Positions 1-9,476 of a stretch of 64,000 nt of DNA are shown here, piece after piece. The notes under the pieces are model-generated. The model saw only the letters and a list, made by a program, of their open reading frames with translations, was not told where the DNA came from and searched no databases. The DNA comes from Bacteroidota bacterium (GTDB lineage: Bacteria; Bacteroidota; Bacteroidia; NORP154), in NCBI GenBank assembly GCA_022572355.1, contig JACZWC010000021.1, forward strand, positions 1 to 64,000, in the 5' to 3' direction. Within the stretch, counting starts at the first letter, position 1. Every line of letters begins with the position of its first letter. A program made the translations under genes and the position numbers.

Positions 1-3000
1 TACAATACAACTGGCTATTGATGATTTACCTAGTAGTGGAGGTGAAGTCTATATACCTGAAGGAACATACACGATTACAGATACTATCTTAATACCCTCT
101 AATGTAACCTTGAGAGGGGCAGGTTGGAGTACGATAGTAAAGATGAATGGAAATCTCAATGTAATAAACAATTCAGATATAGATAGCGAAATTCAGGAAA
201 AGATTATAATTAGGGATTTTGTGATTGATGGAGGGTTTATTATTACCAATAACGGCACTATCAGCCTTGGCGGTGCCCTCATAGGAAATAGCGCTACGTG
301 GACCAACGCAGCCAATTCAACCCTGAACATTAGCGGTACTATGCTGACCGGTGGTGGTGTGTTGAATGCTTCGGCTACCGGCAATCTTGTGAATTACGAT
401 GGCAGTGGAGGACAATTGGTTAAATGCCCTAGCCTTGTATCCGGAAAATTTCAATATTATCACTTTACAGCATCTAATAACGGTACCAAATCATTGGCGT
501 GCAATATAGATGTGGATGGTAACCTTACAATCTCCGGCACAGCCCAGTTGAATGTAGTGAGTTATACAATTACTCACGCTGGCAACTGGAGCAACAGCAG
601 TACGAATGCCGATCCTTTTCTGGAGCAGAGTAAAACCGTGACCTTTGACGGTGCGGGTTCCCAAACAATTACCAATACATCAGGTGAGACATTTTATAAT
701 CTAACAGTCAATAAATCTACAAGTACCACCTTGTCTTTGAATGACAATGTTACAGTTTCTAATGTGCTCTCTATGACCCTTGGCGACATCAATACCGGAA
801 CCGACACGTTAACACTTGGAACAAGCCCAGCCAACGTGGGTACGTTAACATATTCCTCTGGAGCAATTATTGGCAAATTCCAGAGATGGATCAACGATCC
901 TTCGCCAACTACCTGGTTATTTCCCGTAGGAACATCTTCGTATTACCGTCCTGCGCTGCTCACCTTCACGAATTTAACTAACGGCTCATTGGTTGGTGAG
1001 TTTGTAGCGACAGACCCTGGGAATAATGGCCTGACATTGTATGAGGCGCCCGATAGCATCTACAACGCTTTTATCGAGGGTCATTGGGAGCTAACCGCAA
1101 GAAATAACCTTGCAAGCACCAACTACGCCCTTGAATTAACAGGGGAAGGGTTTATCAGCTACCCTCTTATACCGGCTACCAGGGTATTGAAGCGTGCCAA
1201 TGCTCCTGCTGTCTGGACATTGGGTGGTGTACATGATGCTGCTGTCGGCAATACTGTAAAGCGCAATACACTGAATGGTTTTGGGCAATTTGGCTTGGGA
1301 AGCACAACCGATCCGACAATAGGTTTTACAGGACCCGGTGGAGTAGGCGATGCACTTAGCAATGACCTCTGGCTGATGGCTGATGTGCTCAGCTTAAATG
1401 ACAATGATCCTGTTTCTACATGGGCTGATAACTCTGGTAATGGCAACAATGCTTCACAAGCCGGTGGCAACCGGCCAATCTACAAAACTGCTATCCTGAA
1501 TGGTAAACCCGTTTTGCGTTTTGACGGTACGGATGACTATTTTAACAATGTCTTTGCTGTACCTTCTCAAAATATGACTATTTACACAGTCTTTTCTCAT
1601 GATCACAATGGAACATCTGCTCCTACTGGCCCTATATGGCAAACAAAAGACGCTGGTAATTCAGGTTTTTTCCCAAAGTATCTTAACGGAAACCAATATT
1701 TGTGGACAGGTACTTGGTTAACTAAAGCATCAACTTTCAGCCGTAACACGTGGTACTCCAGTATATCGCTTCATGGCTCATCAAATTCAGAACTTTGGAA
1801 GGATGGTGTGTTGAATCATTCCAACAGCATCAACACGATTAGTGTCGGTAATTTTCAGCTTGGATATAGAAACTTTAATTCGCAATTTTTCAAAGGAGAC
1901 ATAGCAGAATTAGTATTCTATAGAACTGATTTGAACAGTGCAAGGAGGATTATTGTTGAGAATTACCTCGCGGCAAAATATAACCTGAGCATTGCCAATG
2001 ATAAATATGCTTATCAAGCCGTTCATGGAATTGAAGTAGCCGGTATTGGGAGAGATAATTCGGCTAATTTACATAGTAAGGCCGAATCTGCTGGAATTGT
2101 AACGTTCAGCCAGGCAAATAGTTTAGGTGATGGGGATTACCTGTTATTCGGACATGACACAGGATCTGTTAGTGCCTGGGTAACTGCTGAAGTGCCCAAT
2201 TCAGATACCATAAACATGAAAAGGTTGGCGAGAGAGTGGCGCCTGAGCGAAACCGGCGATGTAGGTACGGTTACAGTTACCCTGGACACAAGTCTCCTGG
2301 CTGCCAGGCCAAATGCATTCTGTTACTATGTGTTGTGGGTGGATGCTGATGGAGATTTTAGCAGTGGGAGCACTCAATATATCTTATCTGGTGCCGGCAG
2401 CAACTTATTTGAAGCCGATGGGGTAAACATAGCAAATGGAGACTACATCACTTTTGGTATTATCAGGCCTCAGATTGATTTTACCCTTAGCAGCTCAAAT
2501 GGTTTTGAAACTGTAAGTCCTGTTACGCTTGAAATAACGTTGAACTATGCATTGGAAGTGGATGTAACGGTAGATTACTCGATAACAGGCGGAACAGCAA
2601 CAGGTGGAGGTGTGGACTATACATTGCTCGGTTCAACAGCTACTATCAGCTCAGGAAGCACTACAACAAACATCACGCTCAATATTACCGATGATATTTT
2701 TGTTGAATTGGATGAAACTGCCATCATTTCACTTACAAATCCATCGGGTTGTGTTGTGATAGGCAGTGATACAACCTATACATATACCATTAATGACGAG
2801 GATAACCTGAGGAAAATAGATTTTTCGGTCACTAGCTCCAGCAACGCTGAAAACATCACTCCTGTAACACTCACAATACAGATCAACCTTGTTGATGCTG
2901 TGAATCCAACTACTGTAGATTATACAGTAACCGGTGGAACAGCTACGGGAGGGGGCGTTGACTATTCATTGGCCTTCGGTACAGTGACCATAGATCCAAA

Positions 3001-5257
3001 TGATACTGATACAACAATCAGCATAACAATTGTTGATGATGTTTGTGATGAAGTAAATGAAACAATTGTCGTTACCTTATCCAACCCTACCAATGCGAAT
3101 TTAGGTGTTAATGGCACTCATACATATACGATTGTTGATAATGACGTGCCGCCTACTGTGCAATTCTTTTCAACTTCTTCTGGCGCTATTGAGTCTTCTT
3201 CACTTTCAATCCTAATAGAACTATCGTCCGTAACCTGTCAGGATGTAACGGTAGATTATGCTATAACAGGAGGAACGGCAACAGGAGGGGTGGACTTTAC
3301 TTTAATTGCCGGTACGGCTACAATAATTGGCGGAAGCACAACTACAAGCATAAACCCGGGTGTTGTAGATGATATCATTGTTGAAGTAGATGAGACCATA
3401 ATAATTACTCTTTCAAATCCTTCGAATGCCACATTGGGTGCTCAACCGGTACATACTTATACGATTAATGACAACGATGCAATTGGGCATGTTGGCGCCG
3501 GAGGTGTAGGTGAAAGCAATAACAATCCACTGTGGTTGCGTGCTGATGCGTTGAGTTTGAATAACAATGATCCTGTTGCTACCTGGTCTGACAAATCAGG
3601 TAATGGTAATGATGCAACCCAGGGTGCAGGTTCTAATCAGCCGATTTATAAGATTAATGTAATCAATAATAGGCCCGTAATTAGTTTTGATGGTACCGAT
3701 GACTATTTTGCCAATGTATTCAATATAACCAATCAAAACATGGCGATATTTACCGTGTTTGCGCATGACCATAATGGCACTTCTGATCCTGCTGGGCCTA
3801 TATGGCAAACAGAAAATGTTGCTGCCTCTGGATTTTTCCCCAGGTATAAAAATAACCGACAGTATTTATGGACTGGTGCAGGTTCACCTGGTAATTGGCT
3901 TAATAAAACATCAGAATTCAGCCAGAATACATGGCATACAAGCATTGCTTGGCATGGAACAGACACAACTGAATTGTGGAAGGATGGTGTGCTTAATCAT
4001 GCTCTTGGCAATAATGTGGTAGGCACAGGAAATTTTCAAATTGGCTATAGAAGTTCAAATTCACAGCACTTTAAAGGTGATATAGCGGAAATTATCTTCT
4101 ATGATTTTGCACTTAATACCGCCCAAAGGATTATCGTTGATAACTACTTGTCAGCCAAATACGGTATAGCCATCGCAAATGATAAATACCCTTATGATGC
4201 AACCTATGGGAATGAGGTTGCAGGTATTGGCCGTGAAGATATTGACAATCTGCATAATGATGCACAGGGTTCGAGTATGGTAAGAATTAATAATCCATCG
4301 AGCCTGGGTGACGGGGATTACCTGCTTTGGGGGCATAATGATTCTATTGGTATCTGTGGTGTTGATGTTTGTGATTACGATTCTATCGATGTACCTACAG
4401 GTGTTCACAACAGGATGACGAAGGTTTGGAGGGTTAAGGAAACCGGGGAGGTTGGAACGGTAACCATTTCATTTGACCTTAGCAACTACCTGGCAATAGA
4501 CAATGATACCGATCTGGTATTGTTGATTGATGATAATGGAACTTTTGCTACCGGCGTCGATCTCTATGAAACGGGTAGAACATGGGATCCGGTTAACAAG
4601 ATCGTAACTTTTACCGGCTTGGATTTTACTACCGGAAAAGTTGCCAAAGACTTTTTTACGATGGGTTCAAAAGCGTCAAAAACCCCGTTAAATCCATTGC
4701 CAATAGAACTTTTATATTTTACTGCTGAAATAAATGGGGAGCAGGTCGACGTGGAATGGGCTACAGTTACAGAATCCAACAACGATTATTTTACTGTTGA
4801 AAGAAGCACTGACGGAATCGATTTTGAATTTGTAACTTACGTGAAAGGCGCTGGAACAAGCAATATCAAACGTTTTTACAAGACGGTTGATCCCGATCCC
4901 TATTTTGGCCTTTCCTACTACAGGTTAAAACAAACAGATTTTGATGGGAAATTCACCTATTCAAATATGGTATCGGTGTACTATGATAACGAAATGGGCG
5001 AAGGAATAAGCATTGCGATCTATCCAAACCCAACCCAGGGCCGGTTTTTCGTAAATCTTAGAGGAAAGGAAAATGCTGAAGTGTTGGTAGTTGTACTGGA
5101 TGTTCTTGGCAAACAGCATTATTCAAAGATTATTATTCTTGAGTACAATGGCTACACACTTGCCATTGATCCTTCTAAAAAGCTATCTGCCGGCGTATAT
5201 CTTATTGTCGCATCCAGTAATAATAGACTTTACAATAAAAAGTTAGTGGTTAGATAA
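1..5257 (+). CDS. Giant secreted T9SS (type A) protein with ConA-like and Calx-beta domains, 5' end outside window
   Basis: The frame is open from base 2, so the true start lies upstream of the window; the TTG at 110 is not the start. The first ~75 residues look like the beginning of a pectate-lyase-type beta-helix (GGEVYIPEGTYTI, NVTLRGAGWSTI). A repetitive beta-rich region follows. Next comes a ConA/LamG-like module (about nt 1340-2460; LWLMADVLSL, FDGTDDYF), three Calx-beta repeats (about nt 2470-3480; each with TGGTATGG-VDY and VELDET/VEVDET-like motifs) and a second copy of the ConA-like module (about nt 3490-4680). The C-terminus has the usual LPIELLYF...VEWAT lead-in and a type A sorting domain beginning IYPNP and ending in KKLVVR. 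The likely role is a cell-surface or released adhesin exported by the Sec system and then T9SS. A terminator follows closely. The ligand is unknown. Confidence 0.9.
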   Translation, partial: TIQLAIDDLPSSGGEVYIPEGTYTITDTILIPSNVTLRGAGWSTIVKMNGNLNVINNSDIDSEIQEKIIIRDFVIDGGFIITNNGTISLGGALIGNSATWTNAANSTLNISGTMLTGGGVLNASATGNLVNYDGSGGQLVKCPSLVSGKFQYYHFTASNNGTKSLACNIDVDGNLTISGTAQLNVVSYTITHAGNWSNSSTNADPFLEQSKTVTFDGAGSQTITNTSGETFYNLTVNKSTSTTLSLNDNVTVSNVLSMTLGDINTGTDTLTLGTSPANVGTLTYSSGAIIGKFQRWINDPSPTTWLFPVGTSSYYRPALLTFTNLTNGSLVGEFVATDPGNNGLTLYEAPDSIYNAFIEGHWELTARNNLASTNYALELTGEGFISYPLIPATRVLKRANAPAVWTLGGVHDAAVGNTVKRNTLNGFGQFGLGSTTDPTIGFTGPGGVGDALSNDLWLMADVLSLNDNDPVSTWADNSGNGNNASQAGGNRPIYKTAILNGKPVLRFDGTDDYFNNVFAVPSQNMTIYTVFSHDHNGTSAPTGPIWQTKDAGNSGFFPKYLNGNQYLWTGTWLTKASTFSRNTWYSSISLHGSSNSELWKDGVLNHSNSINTISVGNFQLGYRNFNSQFFKGDIAELVFYRTDLNSARRIIVENYLAAKYNLSIANDKYAYQAVHGIEVAGIGRDNSANLHSKAESAGIVTFSQANSLGDGDYLLFGHDTGSVSAWVTAEVPNSDTINMKRLAREWRLSETGDVGTVTVTLDTSLLAARPNAFCYYVLWVDADGDFSSGSTQYILSGAGSNLFEADGVNIANGDYITFGIIRPQIDFTLSSSNGFETVSPVTLEITLNYALEVDVTVDYSITGGTATGGGVDYTLLGSTATISSGSTTTNITLNITDDIFVELDETAIISLTNPSGCVVIGSDTTYTYTINDEDNLRKIDFSVTSSSNAENITPVTLTIQINLVDAVNPTTVDYTVTGGTATGGGVDYSLAFGTVTIDPNDTDTTISITIVDDVCDEVNETIVVTLSNPTNANLGVNGTHTYTIVDNDVPPTVQFFSTSSGAIESSSLSILIELSSVTCQDVTVDYAITGGTATGGVDFTLIAGTATIIGGSTTTSINPGVVDDIIVEVDETIIITLSNPSNATLGAQPVHTYTINDNDAIGHVGAGGVGESNNNPLWLRADALSLNNNDPVATWSDKSGNGNDATQGAGSNQPIYKINVINNRPVISFDGTDDYFANVFNITNQNMAIFTVFAHDHNGTSDPAGPIWQTENVAASGFFPRYKNNRQYLWTGAGSPGNWLNKTSEFSQNTWHTSIAWHGTDTTELWKDGVLNHALGNNVVGTGNFQIGYRSSNSQHFKGDIAEIIFYDFALNTAQRIIVDNYLSAKYGIAIANDKYPYDATYGNEVAGIGREDIDNLHNDAQGSSMVRINNPSSLGDGDYLLWGHNDSIGICGVDVCDYDSIDVPTGVHNRMTKVWRVKETGEVGTVTISFDLSNYLAIDNDTDLVLLIDDNGTFATGVDLYETGRTWDPVNKIVTFTGLDFTTGKVAKDFFTMGSKASKTPLNPLPIELLYFTAEINGEQVDVEWATVTESNNDYFTVERSTDGIDFEFVTYVKGAGTSNIKRFYKTVDPDPYFGLSYYRLKQTDFDGKFTYSNMVSVYYDNEMGEGISIAIYPNPTQGRFFVNLRGKENAEVLVVVLDVLGKQHYSKIIILEYNGYTLAIDPSKKLSAGVYLIVASSNNRLYNKKLVVR

Positions 5258-5290
5258 AAAGAGTTCAAAAAGTTTCTGTTCTGTTTTGGT

Positions 5291-5325
5291 AAACTCGCCC
5301 TTCATTCTGAGGGGCGGGTTTTTTT
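5291..5325 (+). terminator. Factor-independent terminator
   Basis: A GC-rich hairpin with arms AAACTCGCCCT and AGGGGCGGGTTT (G-T wobble allowed) and an 8-nt loop is followed by a run of T. It starts 33 bases after the stop codon of the upstream giant gene and separates it from the histidine kinase. Confidence 0.85.
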
Positions 5326-5371
5326 AATGCCTTGTGCTGAAACCTAGCCAGCAATAACTCGTAATATTAGT

Positions 5372-7231
5372 TTGGAAACGAGAATATTAATTATGGGGCG
5401 CAATGCAAAGACATTACTGGATTTAGATAGCGATTTACGCTATAAGGACCTATTTGACAACAACAGAGATGGGATTTATATCTCAACGGTAGCTGGAAAG
5501 GTGATAGACGTTAATCAGGCAGCCCTTGAGATTACTGGATTTACTTCAAAAAAGGAGTTTCTGAAACAAAATACGCGCAACCATTACGCAAATCCTGCTG
5601 ATCGCACCAGGTTCAAGAAGGAAATATCAAAACACGGATTTGTTAAAGATTTTGAAGTCACGCTTAAAAAGAGAAATGGCACCCTTGTTATTTGTCATCT
5701 AACCTCAACAGCCTTAAAATCAGAAGACGGCAAGGTTATAGGCTACCAGGGAATAATAAGAGATGTTACCAAATTGAAAAGGGCAGAGGAGCGCATTATC
5801 AAAAGTGAAAAACGGTACAAGCACCTCCTGAATATAATGAATGAAGGAATGATACAGGTCGATAATAAAGATCAAATACAATTTGTGAATGATCGGTTTT
5901 GCGAAATGGTGGGATATACTATAGATGAACTGGTTGGCAATTTGGCCTATGAGATATTGCTTGAAGGTGAAGATCAGAAATTCATGAAGAAGAGAGTCAA
6001 AGAGAGGAAGAATCAGGGAATGAAGGAGCACTATGAGCTAAAGCTGAAGACCAAATCCGGGAAATACATATGGGTTTATGTAGGCCCATCACCGGTTGAA
6101 GATGAGAAGGGCAAGATAATTGGTTCATTGGGCATTCTGACGGATATCACAAAACGTAAAATAGCGGAAGAAACACTTCGCAAAAGTGAAAATCGATTCC
6201 GTGACCTGTTTGAAAGTTCACCTGATGCGGTATTTGTAGAATCCCTCGATGGCAAGGTCCTCGACGCCAATCCTGCTGCATGTGCCTTGCACGGTATGTC
6301 CTATGAAAATTTAGTTGGACGGAGTTACCTGGAACTGATTCCTAAAGAACATAGGGCAGACGTATCAGGTAACAACAAGAACCTGCTGAAGGAAAATATG
6401 AGTTCTTTCGAGAGCTACAGCCTCGTAAAATCAGGAAAGAGCATCCCGGTAGAAATTAAAGTCAATAAGATAGATTATGGTGGTGAACTCGCGGTAATAC
6501 TGCACGTCCGTGATATAAGCGAGCGAAGGAAAGCGGAAGAGGAACTGGCAAAATCCTATGAGCAACTTCAGAATTTATCTGCTCATTTACAAAGGGCAAA
6601 GGAAGAGGAGAGTACCAGGATTGCAAGGGATTTGCATGATAGTCTTGGGCAAGTGCTTACAGCCTTGAAAATAGATATTTCTCTGCTGCACAGACAGCTT
6701 TTAAATCCCGAAATTTTGAATGGGGACTTAAAAAAACTATCTAAAAAAACCACATCTATGTTGGGCCATGTGGATTCAACCATGAAATCGCTGAGAAGGA
6801 TTTCAGCTAATTTGCGTCCGGCAATATTGGATGATATGGGTTTAATTGCCGCAGTAGAATGGCTTACTGATGATTTTATGGAACGCACCAAAATTAAATG
6901 TAAACTGGTATTGACTATAAATGATGAATTTGTTGATGTAAAAGATGTAAGTACCAGTATATTTAGGATATTGCAGGAGGCTTTTACGAACATTATTAAA
7001 CACGCCAAAGCGACTAAAGTTGAAATTAGGCTTTATAAGGAGGGTAATAACCTGGTGTTGAAAGTAAAAGACAATGGAATAGGAATATCGGATAGCAAGA
7101 AGAGAAAATTCAATTCTTTTGGACTCTTGGGAATTAAGGAAAGAGCTGCGAGCCACAACGGTACGTTCAGCATAGAAGGGAAGAAGTCCAAAGGATCAAC
7201 AATCAAAGTAAAAATTCCAATTGGCAAATGA
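5372..7231 (+). CDS. Multi-PAS sensor histidine kinase (NarX/DesK-type, HisKA_3)
   Basis: This is a 619-aa kinase with no obvious membrane segment, so it is probably a cytoplasmic sensor. Three PAS domains lie at about residues 22-138, 143-266 and 272-390. A HisKA_3 dimerisation helix has the motif RIARDLHDSLGQ with H422 as the expected phospho-acceptor. A HATPase_c domain (about 525-617) carries an N-box (ILQEAFTNIIKHA), the G1 motif DNGIGI and a GLLGIKERA segment. The reading frame begins at a TTG; an in-frame ATG at 5393 would remove seven residues and is equally plausible. The stop overlaps the start of the response regulator by 4 bp (ATGA), so the pair is translationally coupled. The signal sensed cannot be read from the sequence. 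Confidence 0.93.
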   Translation: METRILIMGRNAKTLLDLDSDLRYKDLFDNNRDGIYISTVAGKVIDVNQAALEITGFTSKKEFLKQNTRNHYANPADRTRFKKEISKHGFVKDFEVTLKKRNGTLVICHLTSTALKSEDGKVIGYQGIIRDVTKLKRAEERIIKSEKRYKHLLNIMNEGMIQVDNKDQIQFVNDRFCEMVGYTIDELVGNLAYEILLEGEDQKFMKKRVKERKNQGMKEHYELKLKTKSGKYIWVYVGPSPVEDEKGKIIGSLGILTDITKRKIAEETLRKSENRFRDLFESSPDAVFVESLDGKVLDANPAACALHGMSYENLVGRSYLELIPKEHRADVSGNNKNLLKENMSSFESYSLVKSGKSIPVEIKVNKIDYGGELAVILHVRDISERRKAEEELAKSYEQLQNLSAHLQRAKEEESTRIARDLHDSLGQVLTALKIDISLLHRQLLNPEILNGDLKKLSKKTTSMLGHVDSTMKSLRRISANLRPAILDDMGLIAAVEWLTDDFMERTKIKCKLVLTINDEFVDVKDVSTSIFRILQEAFTNIIKHAKATKVEIRLYKEGNNLVLKVKDNGIGISDSKKRKFNSFGLLGIKERAASHNGTFSIEGKKSKGSTIKVKIPIGK

Positions 7232-7860
7232 CAAGAATAGTAATAGCAGATGACCATGCGTTGATAAGGGCGGGATTGAAGGAAATCCTGGCCACGCAGC
7301 CAAACATGCATGTGATTGAAGCACAAAATGGACAGGAACTGCTTCGCAAACTCGCTACACTGGATATTCATGTAGTTGTGTTGGATATTTCTATGCCGGG
7401 CAGAAGTGGCCTCGATATATTAAAGGAAATAAAGGCCAATTACCCAAAAATACCGGTATTGATGCTCAGCGTTTATCCGGAAGACCAATATGCCCTCCGG
7501 GCACTCAAAGCAGGAGCATCTGGTTATTTAACCAAGGACAGCGCACCCGAGAAGCTTGTTTCTGCAATTGAAAAGGTATTGACAGGAGAAAAGTATATAA
7601 GTAGCTCTATCGCCAATAGGCTGGTTTCTGAACTTGAGTCAGGAAACATAGATAGGCTTCCCCACGAAGATCTCTCTGATAGAGAATTTGAAGTGCTGCG
7701 ACTCATTGGATCTGGCATGGCCGTATCTGAGATAGCAGAAAAGTTGTTTCTAAGCCCTAAAACCATTAGCACCTACCGATCCCGGGTTCTCGAAAAAACC
7801 GGTTTAAAAAACAATGCCGGAATGATCAATTATGTGATTGAGAATGACCTCAAAAACTAA
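7228..7860 (+). CDS. NarL/FixJ-family response regulator
   Basis: A 210-aa two-domain regulator. The receiver has the acidic pair D8/D9, phospho-acceptor D53 (VVVLDISMP), S81 and K103 (GYLTKDS). The C-terminal LuxR-type HTH (about 145-205) reads LSDREFEVLRLIGSGM...SEIAEKLFLSPKTISTYRSRVLEKTG. It overlaps the upstream HisKA_3 kinase gene by 4 bp and is its probable partner. Possible targets are nearby: an inverted repeat TTGTAG-N9-CTACAA lies 24 bp downstream of this gene, ahead of the small exported genes, and a near-copy lies before the gene at 10058. That link is inference. Confidence 0.95.
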   Translation: MTRIVIADDHALIRAGLKEILATQPNMHVIEAQNGQELLRKLATLDIHVVVLDISMPGRSGLDILKEIKANYPKIPVLMLSVYPEDQYALRALKAGASGYLTKDSAPEKLVSAIEKVLTGEKYISSSIANRLVSELESGNIDRLPHEDLSDREFEVLRLIGSGMAVSEIAEKLFLSPKTISTYRSRVLEKTGLKNNAGMINYVIENDLKN

Positions 7861-7884
7861 GTAATTACCAATTACATACTCGTC

Positions 7885-7905
7885 TTGTAGGACAAGTCAC
7901 TACAA
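7885..7905. promoter_or_regulatory. Inverted repeat TTGTAG-N9-CTACAA, candidate operator
   Basis: A perfect 6+6 bp inverted repeat lies 114 bp upstream of the start codon at 8020. A near-identical copy with the same 9-bp spacer is at 9941-9961, 96 bp upstream of another small exported-protein gene. Both regions also contain TCATCCCT further downstream. Two copies with the same spacing suggest a shared regulator, possibly the adjacent NarL-type protein. Confidence 0.45.
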
Positions 7906-8019
7906 TCGACTCATCTCATCCCTTACAGAGCTTTAAGGCGCTTGCTTATATCTTTTTATATCCGTGACCCTTCGCATTTAGGTATAAAGAACTGAACGCG
8001 AAGACTAAATCAACTGGGT

Positions 8020-8568
8020 ATGGGAGCAAGAAATAGAATAGCGCAAATCATTATTTATATTTTCTTATTAACCATTTATACTACACTCAGCATACTTTTC
8101 TCCTACAAGTATGGGAAATCCGAAGATGGTTCCGAGGTAGCCAGGAAGGCCAAAACCACTGCTTTGACACTGTCAAAAGGAGTTCTTGTAATTAGCTGGA
8201 AGACCTATGTGAAAAGCAGTAAGCAGCATTACACAGATAAGGCCAATGATGTGAATGTAGAGATCTACAAGATTTCGGACAAAGAGACAGAAGATATTAG
8301 TTCAAAGAATGGAAAATTCAAAGACTGTCTGGAATTGGAAGCCCGGTATTTGATCTATATATCCAAAGCCGGATACGAAACAAAAATAATAGCATTTTCC
8401 ACCTATGGTGTAGTGAAGGGGCGGCAGCACACATTCAGTTTCGATATTCTTCTCGAGAGAGAAGGACGGGCACATTATGATCTGACAGCGCCTTTGTACT
8501 ACGTAACCTATAATAGCGAGAAAGACAGATTTATTTATCAGAGGTACAGCAAGCGCCATGCTGCCTGA
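8020..8568 (+). CDS. Membrane-anchored protein of unknown function, paralogue of the next gene
   Basis: A 182-aa protein with a single N-terminal hydrophobic segment (about residues 8-27) and no clear signal-peptidase site, so probably anchored with the remainder outside the cytoplasm. The middle part resembles a carboxypeptidase-regulatory-like beta-sandwich: NVEIYKI, then RYLIYISKAGYETK and FSTYG. The same landmarks recur in the next gene (RYLIYVSRDGYLTK, VSTDG), followed in both by an HTF-rich strand, so the two are diverged paralogues. The C-terminal ~45 residues are basic and unrelated to anything I recognise. The gene at 8605 follows after 36 bp, likely in one operon. No function can be assigned. 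Confidence 0.8.
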   Translation: MGARNRIAQIIIYIFLLTIYTTLSILFSYKYGKSEDGSEVARKAKTTALTLSKGVLVISWKTYVKSSKQHYTDKANDVNVEIYKISDKETEDISSKNGKFKDCLELEARYLIYISKAGYETKIIAFSTYGVVKGRQHTFSFDILLEREGRAHYDLTAPLYYVTYNSEKDRFIYQRYSKRHAA

Positions 8569-8604
8569 TCATTTATTAATCAATCAACCAAAATCCACCG
8601 CACC

Positions 8605-9126
8605 ATGAAAACTATAAAAACAACAATAATTCCGATAGCTATTGGAACTATTGCAGCAGCGATGATCTTCTCAACAGCAACCGCAGATCATTCAAATAGT
8701 GACAACATCACACTGAATGTGAAAATCTATGATGACTATGAATATGCCGTCAATGTGAAATATGGAGATTTTGAAATAAAGGTGTTGGATATGATGAGCA
8801 ACAATGAAGTGGGATTCACGCAAGCAACCAAGAACTTTAACATCGGCTTACAAAGGAATAGACGCTACCTGATCTATGTATCAAGAGACGGCTATCTAAC
8901 CAAATTCTTCGAAGTATCGACTGACGGTGCCAATGCCGCATTTGAACACACCTTCTTTGTAGATATGGTATTAATGAAAAAAACTGAAATGGGTGAGTAT
9001 GAAATGAATTATCCATCAGCAATTGTCACATGCGGCGCCGAAACAGATGATGAATTTGATATTCAGGACATTGGAACATTTATCATGTATCTCAAAACAT
9101 TACTGCCAGTAGGAGATAATAAATAA
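8605..9126 (+). CDS. Exported protein of unknown function, paralogue of the previous gene
   Basis: A 173-aa protein with a cleavable signal peptide (hydrophobic core about residues 8-24, probable cut after ATA near 27). The mature part starts with short beta-strands (ITLNVKIYDD, GDFEIKVLD) and contains RYLIYVSRDGYLTKFFEVST, the landmark shared with the upstream gene. An acidic stretch (ETDDEFDIQD) precedes a hydrophobic C-terminus. The fold is probably a small periplasmic or surface beta-sandwich. It lies 36 bp after the previous gene and 40 bp before a short ORF with a signal-peptide-like start. Confidence 0.8.
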   Translation: MKTIKTTIIPIAIGTIAAAMIFSTATADHSNSDNITLNVKIYDDYEYAVNVKYGDFEIKVLDMMSNNEVGFTQATKNFNIGLQRNRRYLIYVSRDGYLTKFFEVSTDGANAAFEHTFFVDMVLMKKTEMGEYEMNYPSAIVTCGAETDDEFDIQDIGTFIMYLKTLLPVGDNK

Positions 9127-9166
9127 TAATCAAAGGCCAGAAATTAAGAGAAAGATCAAATGGATA

Positions 9167-9349
9167 GTGAGTACTTACCTGATCATGTTCTTGGGTTTGA
9201 GCTGCTGGGCACAGGATCTAGATTCTAATCCGGGAACATTAAAACTCAAAGGATATATCGAGTTGGATGGAAATCATTCAAAGATGGCGGTACTCAAAAG
9301 CGGTACGCTCATTACAGCAAACAGGATTAGTAAGGTAAACTTTTACTGA
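9167..9349 (+). CDS. Short putative exported protein, possibly a truncated third paralogue
   Basis: A 60-codon frame from a GTG. The first ~15 residues look like a signal peptide (LIMFLGLSCWAQ), and a short beta-rich stretch follows (TLKLKGYIELDG). It sits in line with two exported paralogues and resembles the first strand of their domain, but it stops before the RYLIY-type landmark. An ATG at 9160 opens a different frame that closes after about 20 codons. It may be a real small gene or the remains of a third family member. Confidence 0.4.
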   Translation: MSTYLIMFLGLSCWAQDLDSNPGTLKLKGYIELDGNHSKMAVLKSGTLITANRISKVNFY

Positions 9350-9367
9350 GGGCTGGCTGATTTGTGT

Positions 9368-9436
9368 ATTGGTTGATTCGTGAAAGAGTCAACAGACTCA
9401 TCGGTTAAATATTCAACCGGTTACCAGTCAACCAAT
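9368..9436. repeat. Nested inverted repeats between convergent genes
   Basis: The arms ATTGGTTGA (9368-9376) and TCAACCAAT (9428-9436) enclose a small perfect hairpin GAGTC-AACA-GACTC (9386-9399). They lie between the convergent ORF ending at 9349 and the bTHX gene ending at 9477, where a bidirectional terminator would be expected, but no T-run follows. Confidence 0.5.
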
Positions 9437-9476
9437 GAACCACATAACGAGTTAACTATTCAGCTAGTCAACGGTT

